The translations under genes were made by a program, and so were the position numbers. Below, piece by piece: positions 1-7,344 of a stretch of 64,000 nucleotides of DNA. The DNA is from Mycobacterium asiaticum (GTDB lineage Bacteria > Actinomycetota > Actinomycetes > Mycobacteriales > Mycobacteriaceae). Within the stretch, counting starts at the first letter, position 1. Each line of letters opens with the position of its first letter. The stretch spans positions 59,863 through 123,862 of the forward strand of contig NZ_LZMH01000022.1 of the NCBI RefSeq assembly GCF_001673635.1, written 5' to 3'. A model generated the notes under the pieces. That model did no database searches, was not told the origin of the DNA, and saw nothing but the letters and a program-made list of their open reading frames with translations.

Positions 1-69
1 CCGGCAACCTGAGCCGACGACCCGCAGACGACGAATTAGGGCGGTCCGTTTGAATGCCGCCCGCATGGT

Positions 70-75
70 TATGCT
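70..75 (+). promoter_or_regulatory. Leaderless -10 element (TATGCT) for the TIGR04255 gene
   Basis: TATGCT fits TANNNT and ends 7 nt before the ATG at 83. That is the mycobacterial leaderless spacing, with the transcript starting on the initiator codon. No Shine-Dalgarno precedes that ATG. Confidence 0.4.
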
Positions 76-82
76 CGCGGCT

Positions 83-904
83 ATGCTTCCGGACGTGAAT
101 CCCGCTGAAGTCCAACCCAACGCCCCCGTAGCCCTCGTAACGCTGGAAATTCGTCATCCGGCCACCGACACGCTCACCGAATCGGCAAGTCGGGAACTGA
201 AACAACAGCTGGTCACCGACCTGCCGATCGAACGCCAGGCCCAGGACGTCCAGTGGGGAATGGCCGCACCCGGTCAGCCCCCGCAGCCGGTCGCCGACCG
301 TTTCGTGCGCTACTCGAACCGCGAGAACACCACGGCCGCGTCGCTGAAGAGCCAGGCGATCGTCGTCGAGACCAGTGCCTACAGCAATTTCGACACCTTC
401 CTGGACGTCGCCATGCGCGTCGTGGACGCGCGCTCGCAGGTCTCCTCCATCGTCGGCGTCGAGCGGATCGGCCTGCGCTACGTGCTGGAGATCCGGGTGC
501 CCGCCGGCGTCGACGGTCGCATCGAGTGGACCAACTGGATCGACGAGAGCCTGCTCGGCCCGCAGCGCCTGGCGCCCGGCGGACTGACGCTGACGGAGTG
601 GCAGGGAGCCGCGGTGTACCGCGAAGCCCAGCCCGGCCGGTCCCTGATCGTCCGGTACGGCCCGGGGGTCGGTCAGGCGCTCGACGCCAGCTACCACCTG
701 CGGCGCGTGACGCCGGCCCAGACCGGTCAGTTCTTCCTGATGGACATCGACAGCTTCTGGACCCCGCCGACCGGTGCGATCCCGGAGTACAACCGCGACG
801 CGCTGCTGTCGACCTTCCGGGAGCTGTACGCCCCCGCGCAGACGGTGTTCCAGGACATGCTCACCACGCGGCTGAAGGACGAACTGCTCCGCAGCGCCCA
901 GTAG
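83..904 (+). CDS. TIGR04255 family protein (Rv0831c-like)
   Basis: Conserved protein of unknown biochemical role, 273 aa. The middle carries the family pattern: EIRHP near the N-terminus, a tyrosine-phenylalanine stretch (SAYSNFDTF), then VERIGLRYVLEI. Length and neighbours match M. tuberculosis Rv0831c. In-frame starts also exist at TTG 50, ATG 65 and ATG 71. I chose ATG 83 because a TANNNT element lies 7 nt before it and the length then fits the relative. It converges on the methyltransferase gene with only 3 nt between the stop codons. The family call is good; no function can be given. Confidence 0.75.
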   Translation: MLPDVNPAEVQPNAPVALVTLEIRHPATDTLTESASRELKQQLVTDLPIERQAQDVQWGMAAPGQPPQPVADRFVRYSNRENTTAASLKSQAIVVETSAYSNFDTFLDVAMRVVDARSQVSSIVGVERIGLRYVLEIRVPAGVDGRIEWTNWIDESLLGPQRLAPGGLTLTEWQGAAVYREAQPGRSLIVRYGPGVGQALDASYHLRRVTPAQTGQFFLMDIDSFWTPPTGAIPEYNRDALLSTFRELYAPAQTVFQDMLTTRLKDELLRSAQ

Positions 905-907
905 GCG

Positions 908-1813
908 CTACGGCTTCAGTACCGCGCTGGTGTAGGTGACATCGGCGAACGCGGTCGCGAGCTCGTCGTCGGGATATGTGAAGCCATTGGCTGCATGCAG
1001 CTCGGCGACGGTCTGCGGCGCGGTCTGCCAGCCACTGCCGGACAGATAGTCCAGAATGTGGCTGCGCTCGGCGTGGTAGACGAGGTCGTTGAAATCGATC
1101 TCGAAGCCCAGTTCGCTCATCCGATCGTGGTGAGAGCGCCAGCGCTCGTCCTGGAAGATCCGGGTGTCGGGGACGAACTCGAAGGCCAACCGGCTGCCCG
1201 GTGCGCTCAACGCGGTGATGTTGTCGAACAACGCATCCTGGGCGTCGTCGGGAAGGTAGACGAGCAGCCCCTCGGCGCTCCACGCCGACGGCGCCGCGGT
1301 GTCGAATCCGGCGTCCTTGAGGGCCGAGGCCCAGTCGTCGCGCAGGTCGACGGCCACAGTGCGGCGCTCGGCGGTCGGTTCGGCGCCCAGTTCGCTCAGC
1401 GTCAGGGTCTTGAAGTCGATCACCTCGGGCATGTCGACCTCGTAGACCACGGTGCCCGCCGGCCAGGGCAGCCGGTAGGCGCGCGCGTCGAGACCGGACG
1501 CCAGGATCACCGCCTGAGCGATGCCGCTGCGGGTGGCGTCCAGAAAAAATTGGTCGTAGAACCTGGTCCGGCAGGCCATCCCCCTGGCCATCCGCTCCGG
1601 GTCGAACTCGGAATCCTCGTTGGCCGGGATCTCCCCGTTGACGAGCCGGGTGTAGACGTCGATACCTACCGCGCGCACCAGCGGCGCGGCGAACGGATCG
1701 TCGATCAGCGCGAACTGCGGATCGGAGGCCAACGCACGCTGGGCGGCGACCATGGTGGCCGTTGCACCGACGCTCGTCGCAAGGTCCCAGCGATCCCGAT
1801 CGGTACGCACCAT
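908..1813 (-). CDS. SAM-dependent methyltransferase, TIGR00027/LCM-like family (Rv0830-like)
   Basis: Putative class I S-adenosylmethionine-dependent methyltransferase, 301 aa, of the leucine-carboxyl-methyltransferase-like family that is greatly expanded in mycobacteria. Visible motifs are the N-terminal [19 protein letters not shown], the SAM-binding segment [14 protein letters not shown] with the preceding acidic strand, and [12 protein letters not shown]. Substrate is unknown for nearly all members. The ATG at 1813 has an AGGAG just upstream and gives the usual family length. A TTG start at 1831 would add six residues. It is divergent from the deaminase across an AT-rich 50-bp gap. Confidence 0.85.
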   Translation of the reverse strand: MVRTDRDRWDLATSVGATATMVAAQRALASDPQFALIDDPFAAPLVRAVGIDVYTRLVNGEIPANEDSEFDPERMARGMACRTRFYDQFFLDATRSGIAQAVILASGLDARAYRLPWPAGTVVYEVDMPEVIDFKTLTLSELGAEPTAERRTVAVDLRDDWASALKDAGFDTAAPSAWSAEGLLVYLPDDAQDALFDNITALSAPGSRLAFEFVPDTRIFQDERWRSHHDRMSELGFEIDFNDLVYHAERSHILDYLSGSGWQTAPQTVAELHAANGFTYPDDELATAFADVTYTSAVLKP

Positions 1814-1850
1814 TGTCTCCTCTTGATTCAAAAAATATAGACAATCTAGT

Positions 1851-1856
1851 TAGTAT
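1851..1856 (+). promoter_or_regulatory. Leaderless -10 element (TAGTAT) for the deaminase
   Basis: TAGTAT fits TANNNT and ends 7 nt before the GTG at 1864. It lies in the AT-rich divergent spacer shared with the methyltransferase gene. Confidence 0.45.
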
Positions 1857-1863
1857 CACGAGG

Positions 1864-2364
1864 GTGACCGACTTCGCCCAGCGGACCATCGACCTCGCCC
1901 GCCAGAACGTCGCCGAAGGCGGGCGGCCGTTCGCGACCGTCATCGTCAAGGACGGTGAAGTGCTGGCCGAGAGCGCCAACAAGCTGGCGCAGACCAACGA
2001 TCCGACCGCCCACGCGGAGATCCTCGCGATCCGCGCCGCGTGCACCAAGTTGGGCACCGAGCACCTGATCGGCACGACCATCTACGTGCTCGCACACCCC
2101 TGTCCAATGTGCCTGGGCTCCCTCTACTACTGCTCGCCCGACGAGGTCGTCTTCCTGACGTCGCGGGACGCCTACGAGCCGCACTACGTCGACGACCGCA
2201 AGTACTTCGAGCTCGCGACGTTCTACGACGAGTTCGCCAAGGACTGGCAAGACCGGCGGTTGCCGATGCGCTACGAGCCCAGCGACGCGGCCGTGGAGGT
2301 GTACCGGTTCTGGCAGGAACGGAACGGCGGCCGGCGCACGGCCACCGTCGTTCCGAACGGGTAG
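1864..2364 (+). CDS. Nucleoside/base deaminase (guanine/cytidine deaminase superfamily, Rv0828c-like)
   Basis: Zinc-dependent hydrolytic deaminase of the CDA/guanine-deaminase fold, 166 aa, probably cytosolic and acting in purine or pyrimidine salvage. The zinc site is complete: HAE (catalytic Glu) around residue 42, and PCPMC around residue 78, which supplies the two Cys ligands. An open frame runs upstream to 1762 inside the antisense methyltransferase gene, but the alignable protein starts at VTDFAQRTIDLA. The GTG at 1864 is 7 nt downstream of TAGTAT, so I take it as a leaderless start. Substrate (guanine versus another base) cannot be fixed from sequence. Confidence 0.8.
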   Translation: MTDFAQRTIDLARQNVAEGGRPFATVIVKDGEVLAESANKLAQTNDPTAHAEILAIRAACTKLGTEHLIGTTIYVLAHPCPMCLGSLYYCSPDEVVFLTSRDAYEPHYVDDRKYFELATFYDEFAKDWQDRRLPMRYEPSDAAVEVYRFWQERNGGRRTATVVPNG

Positions 2365-2463
2365 CCCCGGCGGCGCCGAGTGTGCGTTTCGCGACGCGAC
2401 ACGCGGATGAAGCGTCAGGTATTGCACCCTCGGCGCCACCGATCGCCACCGATAGACAACTGA

Positions 2464-2495
2464 TCTACTATCTACGTATGCACGCAGATAGTAGA
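2464..2495. promoter_or_regulatory. Inverted repeat over the kmtR start codon (candidate KmtR operator)
   Basis: Arms TCTACTATCT (2464-2473) and AGATAGTAGA (2486-2495) are perfect 10-bp complements around a 12-nt spacer that contains the kmtR ATG (2478). An ArsR/SmtB repressor bound here would block its own transcription start. The repeat is seen directly; the binding partner is inferred. Confidence 0.65.
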
Positions 2496-2924
2496 CCTGT
2501 CCCGCTACCCGCGGATCAGGTCAGCCTGGTGGTCGAGATCTTTCGCATGCTCGCCGACGCCACGCGGGTGCAGGTGCTGTGGTCGCTGGCGAGCCACGAG
2601 ATGTCGGTCAACGAGCTCGCCGAACACGTGGGCAAGCCCGCGCCCTCGGTCTCCCAGCACCTGGGGAAGCTGCGGATGGCCCGGCTCGTGCGTACCCGCC
2701 GCGACGGCACCACGATTTTCTACAGCCTGGAAAACGAACACGTGCGCCAGCTGGTCATCGATGCCGTGTACAACGCCGAGCACGCCGGCCCCGGCATCCC
2801 GCGCCACCACCGAGCGGAGGCCGGGCCGCAGGCCGTCCAGGCCGAATCCCCGCCGTTCAGCGTGAATTCTGCGACGCGACACCCCGGTGAACCGTCGGGT
2901 GCTTCACGCTCGGCGCGCCATTAG
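2478..2924 (+). CDS. kmtR: KmtR-like ArsR/SmtB metal-sensing repressor
   Basis: Winged-helix repressor, 148 aa, related to M. tuberculosis KmtR (Rv0827c), a nickel/cobalt sensor that releases DNA when loaded with metal. The ArsR fold is clear: MLADATRVQVLWSLASHEMS, the recognition helix APSVSQHLGKLRMA, and the wing LVRTRRDGTTIFYSL. The C-terminal helix has His and Glu residues (ENEHVRQL, AEHAG, PRHHRAE) that can act as metal ligands in this subfamily. The last 25 or so residues extend past the M. tuberculosis protein as I remember it. The start ATG lies inside a perfect inverted repeat. The next gene, encoding a histidine-rich protein, starts 22 nt after the stop, so the two are probably co-transcribed. 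Confidence 0.85.
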   Translation: MHADSRPVPLPADQVSLVVEIFRMLADATRVQVLWSLASHEMSVNELAEHVGKPAPSVSQHLGKLRMARLVRTRRDGTTIFYSLENEHVRQLVIDAVYNAEHAGPGIPRHHRAEAGPQAVQAESPPFSVNSATRHPGEPSGASRSARH

Positions 2925-2946
2925 CCCCGAGTAGGAGGAAATGAAA

Positions 2947-3150
2947 ATGTCAGACCACACCCACGACGTGCCACACGCCCACGAGCACGAGCACGAGCAC
3001 GAAGGCGTGACCCACAGCCACGCGCACACCAGTCACGAGCATGCGCACGTCGAGCATGAGCACGCCCACTCACACGACGACGGCACCGAGCACACCCATG
3101 GCCACGCGCATCAGGCCGGCTTAGAAGAGGTGCACAGCCACTCGCACTGA
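2947..3150 (+). CDS. Histidine-rich metal-binding small protein
   Basis: Small soluble protein of 67 aa containing 24 histidines, mostly as alternating EH, AH, SH and TH pairs, with many Glu and Asp and no cysteine. This composition suits nickel, cobalt or zinc storage or buffering, like histidine-rich metallohistins. No fold is recognisable and no membrane segment is present. Two ATGs are possible (2941 and 2947). AGGAGG at 2933-2938 is 8 nt from 2947 but only 2 nt from 2941, so 2947 is preferred. It follows kmtR directly, which suggests a metal-induced operon. The metal-binding role is inferred from composition and context. Confidence 0.75.
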   Translation: MSDHTHDVPHAHEHEHEHEGVTHSHAHTSHEHAHVEHEHAHSHDDGTEHTHGHAHQAGLEEVHSHSH

Positions 3151-3153
3151 CAG

Positions 3154-4182
3154 TCAGACGACCGGGCAGTAGTGCTTCGGGTCGCCGCGGTTTTCCAGCG
3201 GCGGCAGATTGCGTGCCGCCGTCTGCGGCAGCGGGGCGTCGGCCGGAATGCGCCCACTCGCGCGATCCAGACCGGCGCGAGCGCGCGGATGCTTGCGGTA
3301 CCGAGGCGGCACCAAGGAGAAGACCGCCCACACCAGGTTGCCGAAGCGCCGGTGCAGCCACTCGTCGCGCCGGGTCCAGTCAAGGCCCAACCGTTCGCGC
3401 ACGGCCGGGTGGTAGAACCCGGTTGTCAACCAGATGAAGAACGGCCGGGACAGCTTGGTCAGGCCGCCCCACAGCCAATCGGGCAGCCAGGGCGCGATCG
3501 GCAGCTTGTTGTACAGCGTCAGATCGAGCACGGCCCGGGTCGCGTAGTTGTCCTCTAATACGTTGCGGCACATGTGGTCCCAGTACTCCTGGAATTCCTC
3601 CCAGGACTTCGGCACCGGCCGCATGCTCATGCCGTACATCCGGTACCACTGAACGTGCTCGTCGAAGAGTTGACGTTTCTCGGCCTCGGTGAGCCCGCCG
3701 CCGAACCGTTCGGCCACCAAGATGGTGCCCATGAAGAACGTGGAGTGCGCCCAATAGAAGACATCGGGATTCAGCGCGTGGTAGCGGCGCCCCTGCTTGT
3801 CGACGCCCTTGATCTCGATGTGGTAGTCGCGCACCTCGGCGCCGGTCTGCGGGGCGCGGTCGCCGTCGAACACGACGCCGCCGATCGGATACAGCGAGCG
3901 CATCACCCGCGGCAGGGGCTCGGTGAAGAACGTCGAATGATCCTCGACGGCCGCTCCTAATTGGGGGTGCATGTTCTGCATGGATCCGGCGAACGGCCCC
4001 TGCAGAATGCCGCGCCAGTCACCGAAGTATTTCCACGTGAGCGAATCCGGGCCCAGCGGCGTCGGCGGCGCCTCGTAGCCCGCCGGCGACACCGGGCAGC
4101 CGCCGGCCAGACCGGTCGACGCGTCAGGCGCCGCGTCGTCACCGCTGGTAACCGGGCAGGCGGCAGACGTATCTTGAGTCAC
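3154..4182 (-). CDS. MpaB-type oxygenase-like protein (DUF2236, Rv0826-like)
   Basis: Protein of 342 aa from the DUF2236 group that includes fungal MpaB' and the rubber oxygenase catalytic region. Family members carry a b-type haem in an all-helical fold. Family hallmarks visible are FAGSMQNMHPQLGAAVEDHS, the DVFYWAHSTFF segment with its conserved His, and RMYGMSMRPVP. The N-terminal 45 residues are polar and cysteine-containing and look disordered. The GTG start at 4182 faces a TetR gene across a 65-bp spacer full of repeats, so that regulator probably controls it. The substrate is unknown. Its stop lies 3 nt from the stop of the histidine-rich gene. Confidence 0.75.
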   Translation of the reverse strand: MTQDTSAACPVTSGDDAAPDASTGLAGGCPVSPAGYEAPPTPLGPDSLTWKYFGDWRGILQGPFAGSMQNMHPQLGAAVEDHSTFFTEPLPRVMRSLYPIGGVVFDGDRAPQTGAEVRDYHIEIKGVDKQGRRYHALNPDVFYWAHSTFFMGTILVAERFGGGLTEAEKRQLFDEHVQWYRMYGMSMRPVPKSWEEFQEYWDHMCRNVLEDNYATRAVLDLTLYNKLPIAPWLPDWLWGGLTKLSRPFFIWLTTGFYHPAVRERLGLDWTRRDEWLHRRFGNLVWAVFSLVPPRYRKHPRARAGLDRASGRIPADAPLPQTAARNLPPLENRGDPKHYCPVV

Positions 4183-4191
4183 TGGTTATTC

Positions 4192-4235
4192 CTCGGTTGT
4201 CAGCAATTCTGACTACATACGTTGTCAGAACCGAG
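4192..4235. promoter_or_regulatory. Composite operator between the MpaB-like gene and tetR
   Basis: GTTGTCAG occurs twice as a direct repeat (4196-4203 and 4221-4228), with an inverted CTGAC at 4209-4213 between them. Outer arms CTCGGTT (4192-4198) and AACCGAG (4229-4235) are perfect complements. The arrangement fits a TetR dimer site controlling both divergent promoters; binding is inferred. Confidence 0.45.
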
Positions 4236-4247
4236 TCTAGGAGTGAA

Positions 4248-4850
4248 GTGCAGCCGGGTCAACGACGGGGGCGGTGGTCGGGGGTTCCCCTGGAGGACCG
4301 CCATGCCCTGCGCCGGGACAAACTCGTCGCCGCAGGCGTCCAGCTGCTCGGCAGCGAAGGCGGACCGGCGCTGACCGTGCGCGCGGCGTGCCGGCACGCC
4401 GGCCTCACCGAACGCTACTTCTACGAGAGCTTCACCGATCGCGAACATTTCGTCCGGGCCGTCTACGACGATGTATGCACCCGCGCGATGGCCACCCTCA
4501 ACTCCGCCAAGACGCCGCGGGAAGCCGTCGAGCAATTCGTCGCCCTGATGGTGGACGACCCGGTGCGCGGGAGGGTGCTGCTGCTGGCACCGGCCGTCGA
4601 GCCGGGCCTGGTGGTGTCCGGCGCAGAGTGGATGCCCAACTTCATCGAACTGCTCCAGCACAAGCTGTCCCGCATCGTCGACCCGGTGGTGCAGAAGTTG
4701 GTCGCCACCAGCCTGATCGGCGCGCTGACCGGTCTGTTCACCGCTTACCTGAACGGGCAACTGGGCGCCAGCAGAAGGCAATTCATTGACTACTGTGTGG
4801 AGCTGCTGCTCACCACGGCGGCCAGCCACGAGCCCGCGCCGCACGACTGA
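4248..4850 (+). CDS. TetR family regulator (Rv0825c-like)
   Basis: TetR-type repressor, 200 aa. The N-terminal helix-turn-helix is clear: RRDKLVAAGVQLLGSEGG, LTVRAACRHAGLTERYFYESFTDRE and the following helix. The C-terminal ligand-binding domain is all-helical and not assignable to a ligand. The frame is open back to TTG 4197, but that would put the operator inside the gene. GTG 4248 has AGGAG 4 nt upstream and is the better start. It is divergent from the MpaB-like oxygenase gene and probably represses it and itself. The C-terminus (TAASHEPAPHD) is variable. Confidence 0.8.
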   Translation: MQPGQRRGRWSGVPLEDRHALRRDKLVAAGVQLLGSEGGPALTVRAACRHAGLTERYFYESFTDREHFVRAVYDDVCTRAMATLNSAKTPREAVEQFVALMVDDPVRGRVLLLAPAVEPGLVVSGAEWMPNFIELLQHKLSRIVDPVVQKLVATSLIGALTGLFTAYLNGQLGASRRQFIDYCVELLLTTAASHEPAPHD

Positions 4851-4950
4851 CCGCGATTAACGCCCTCGGGCATCGGGCACCCAATCACCGGTTTGCGCCG
4901 TGCCCGAATCGTGACGTGCCACACCGTGGCCAAACTTGAATGCTACTGAC

Positions 4951-4989
4951 AGACACAGATATATTGACTGCAACCATTAGACACAGATA
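4951..4989. promoter_or_regulatory. Direct repeats of AGACACAGATA in the desA1 promoter
   Basis: AGACACAGATA is repeated exactly at 4951-4961 and 4979-4989, a 28-bp period. A possible -10 (TATATT, 4960-4965) overlaps the first copy, and the second lies near the expected transcript start. Such placement suits a repressor. Mycobacterial desA1 is known to be controlled by the TetR-type regulator MadR, but I cannot confirm that this is its site. Confidence 0.5.
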
Positions 4990-5001
4990 ACTGGAGGGAC
5001 C

Positions 5002-6024
5002 ATGTCAGCCGAGCTGACCAACCTGCAGCTGCTCCATGAACTTGAACCGGTCGTAGAGAAGTGCGTGAACCGGCACGAATCCATGCACAAGAACTGGAAC
5101 CCGCACGACTACATCCCGTGGTCGGACGGCAAGAACTTCTACGCGCTCGGCGGGCAGGACTGGGAGCCTGGGCAGTCGAAGCTCTCCGACATCGCCCAGG
5201 TGGCGATGGTCCAGAACCTCATGACCGAGGACAATCTGCCCTCGTACCACCGCGAGATCGCGATGAACTTCGGGCTGGACGGGCCCTGGGGCTACTGGGT
5301 GAACCGGTGGACCGCCGAGGAGAACCGGCACGGGATCGCGCTGCGCGACTACCTGGTGGTCACCCGCGCGGTGGACCCGTACGAACTGGAGAAGTTGCGC
5401 ATCGAGGTGGTGAACCGGGGCTTCAGCCCGGGCCAGAACCACCAGGTTCGCGACGACCTGTTCGCCGAGAGCCTGTTCGACTCGGTCATTTACGTCACGT
5501 TCCAGGAACTGGCGACCCGGATCTCGCACCGCAACACCGGCAAGGCCTGCAACGAGCCGATCGCCGACCAGTTGCTGGCCAAGATCTCGGCCGACGAGAA
5601 CCTGCACATGATCTTCTACCGCGACGTCACGGCGGCCGGCTTGGACGCTTCGCCGAATCAGGCGATGCGGTCGCTGCACAAGGTGCTGCGCAATTTCCAG
5701 ATGCCGGGGTACCAGGTGCCCGAGTTCCGGCGCAAGGCCGTGGTCATCGCGGTCGGCGGCGTGTACGACCCGCGCATCCACCTCAACGATGTCGTACTGC
5801 CGGTGCTCAAGAAGTGGCGCATTTTCGAGCGTGAGGACTTCACCGGCGAGGCCGCCGCGCTGCGCGACGACCTGGGGCTGCTGGTCGAGGAACTGGAAGC
5901 GTCCTGCGAGAAGTTCGAGACGTCCAAGCAGCGTCAACTCGACCGGGAAATACGCACCGGCAAGAAGACCACCGCATTCGAGCTGCATGAGACGGCGGGC
6001 AAGCTGACGCTGAGCGGGCGGTAG
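5002..6024 (+). CDS. desA1: Acyl-ACP desaturase DesA1
   Basis: Soluble diiron acyl-ACP desaturase, 340 aa, that introduces a double bond during mycolic acid precursor synthesis and is essential in mycobacteria studied. Two helices each give a diiron Glu/His motif: EENRHG at residues 106-111 and DENLH near 198-202. An additional Glu lies in QNLMTEDN upstream. Length matches M. tuberculosis DesA1 (338 aa). GGAGGG at 4993-4998 gives a good ribosome site before the ATG. dus starts 4 nt after the stop, so the two are translated from one message. The promoter carries a pair of exact direct repeats. Confidence 0.95.
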   Translation: MSAELTNLQLLHELEPVVEKCVNRHESMHKNWNPHDYIPWSDGKNFYALGGQDWEPGQSKLSDIAQVAMVQNLMTEDNLPSYHREIAMNFGLDGPWGYWVNRWTAEENRHGIALRDYLVVTRAVDPYELEKLRIEVVNRGFSPGQNHQVRDDLFAESLFDSVIYVTFQELATRISHRNTGKACNEPIADQLLAKISADENLHMIFYRDVTAAGLDASPNQAMRSLHKVLRNFQMPGYQVPEFRRKAVVIAVGGVYDPRIHLNDVVLPVLKKWRIFEREDFTGEAAALRDDLGLLVEELEASCEKFETSKQRQLDREIRTGKKTTAFELHETAGKLTLSGR

Positions 6025-6027
6025 CCG

Positions 6028-7161
6028 TTGCGTATCGGCCCCATTGAGCTGGCCAGCCCGGTGGTGCTGGCCCCGATGGCCGGAGTCACCAACGTCGCGT
6101 TCCGCACGCTGTGCCGCGAACTCGAGCAGTCCAAGGTCGGCACGGTCAGCGGGCTGTATGTGTGCGAGATGGTGACCGCGCGGGCGCTCGTCGAGCGCCA
6201 CCCGGTCACCATGCACATGACCACGTTTGCCCCGGACGAGACCCCGCGGTCGTTGCAGCTCTACACCGTGGATCCGGACACCACCTACGCCGCGGCGAAG
6301 ATGGTGGCGGACGACGGTTTGGCCGACCACATCGACATGAACTTCGGCTGCCCGGTGCCCAAGGTGACCAAGCGCGGCGGCGGTGCCGCGCTGCCCTACA
6401 AACGCCGGCTGTTCGGGCAGATCGTCGCGGCCGCGGTGCGGGCCGCTGAAGGCACGGACATCCCGGTGACGGTCAAATTCCGGATCGGGATCGACGACGA
6501 GCACCACACCCATCTCGACGCCGGCCGGATCGCCGAAGCCGAGGGCGCGGCCGCGGTCGCGCTGCACGCCCGCACCGCCGCGCAGCGGTACTCCGGCACC
6601 GCCGACTGGGATCAGATCGCCCGGCTCAAGCAGGAGGTACGCACCATCCCGGTGCTGGGCAACGGCGATATCTATGACGCCAGCGATGCGCTGGCCATGA
6701 TGGCCAGCACCGGATGCGACGGTGTGGTCATCGGACGCGGGTGCCTGGGCCGGCCCTGGCTGTTCGCCGAATTGTCCGCCGCATTCACCGGCAGCCCGGC
6801 GCCCACTCCCCCCGCACTCGGCGAGGTCGCCGACATCATCCGCCGGCACGGCGCGCTGCTGGCCGCCCATTTCGGCGAAGACAAGGGCATGCGCGACATT
6901 CGCAAGCACATCGCCTGGTACCTGCACGGTTTCCCCGCCGGATCCGATCTACGGCGGGCATTGGCGCTGGTCAAGACGCTCGACGAACTCGACGAGCTAC
7001 TGAGCCGGCTGGACGGCGGCGTTCCGTTCCCCGAAGCCGGCAACGGCCCACGCGGGCGGCAGGGCTCGCCGGCCCGGGTGGCGCTGCCCGACGGCTGGCT
7101 CACCGACCCCGACGACTGCCGGGTGCCCGAGGGCGCCGACGTGATGCATTCCGGCGGCTGA
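6028..7161 (+). CDS. dus: tRNA-dihydrouridine synthase, DusB type
   Basis: FMN-dependent reductase that converts uridine to dihydrouridine in the tRNA D-loop, 377 aa. It has the TIM-barrel FMN-binding start LAPMAGVTNVAFR (residues about 14-26) and the catalytic Cys in MNFGCPVPKV (about residue 108). Further family segments are VTVKFRIGI, HARTAAQRYSGTADW, VLGNGDI and GVVIGRGCLGRPWLF. It starts with TTG 6028, directly behind desA1. No other start gives the N-terminal barrel strand. The C-terminal extension after SRLDGGVPFP is typical of the actinobacterial enzymes. Confidence 0.93.
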   Translation: MRIGPIELASPVVLAPMAGVTNVAFRTLCRELEQSKVGTVSGLYVCEMVTARALVERHPVTMHMTTFAPDETPRSLQLYTVDPDTTYAAAKMVADDGLADHIDMNFGCPVPKVTKRGGGAALPYKRRLFGQIVAAAVRAAEGTDIPVTVKFRIGIDDEHHTHLDAGRIAEAEGAAAVALHARTAAQRYSGTADWDQIARLKQEVRTIPVLGNGDIYDASDALAMMASTGCDGVVIGRGCLGRPWLFAELSAAFTGSPAPTPPALGEVADIIRRHGALLAAHFGEDKGMRDIRKHIAWYLHGFPAGSDLRRALALVKTLDELDELLSRLDGGVPFPEAGNGPRGRQGSPARVALPDGWLTDPDDCRVPEGADVMHSGG

Positions 7162-7185
7162 TCCGCAAGTAGGAGTGGCCGAACC

Positions 7186-7209
7186 GAGACGCTGCTGAAA
7201 TCGCGTCTC
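7186..7209. other. Hairpin between dus and the LCP gene
   Basis: GAGACGC (7186-7192) and GCGTCTC (7203-7209) form a perfect 7-bp stem with a 10-nt loop. The following sequence is A-rich, not T-rich, so it is not a classical intrinsic terminator on the plus strand. It could still end the desA1-dus transcript or shape the next leader. Confidence 0.35.
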
Positions 7210-7251
7210 AGCCCAGAAAAAAGTACGATGTGAGCCTTAATGCAGAACGCG

Positions 7252-7270
7252 GCGCCAATCAGAGTGGCGC
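7252..7270. other. Short inverted repeat in the LCP gene leader
   Basis: GCGCCA (7252-7257) and TGGCGC (7265-7270) pair around a 7-nt loop about 75 nt before the LCP start codon. Role unknown; possible regulator site or leader hairpin. Confidence 0.25.
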
Positions 7271-7344
7271 TGCGCTGACGTCTGTGCGTGAACAAGCGCG
7301 GGATTGTGGACGTCCGCAGCTAGAGCTTCGGAGGCCGGTAGGAC

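Noticed and set aside
5005..6927. 640-residue open frame antisense to desA1 and dus
   Set aside because: Shadow of two strongly conserved genes in high-G+C DNA; the translation has no recognisable domain and low-complexity Arg/Val/Gly content.
7186..7209. Intrinsic terminator after dus
   Set aside because: The hairpin is perfect but is followed by A residues, not T, so it is listed only as a hairpin of unknown role.
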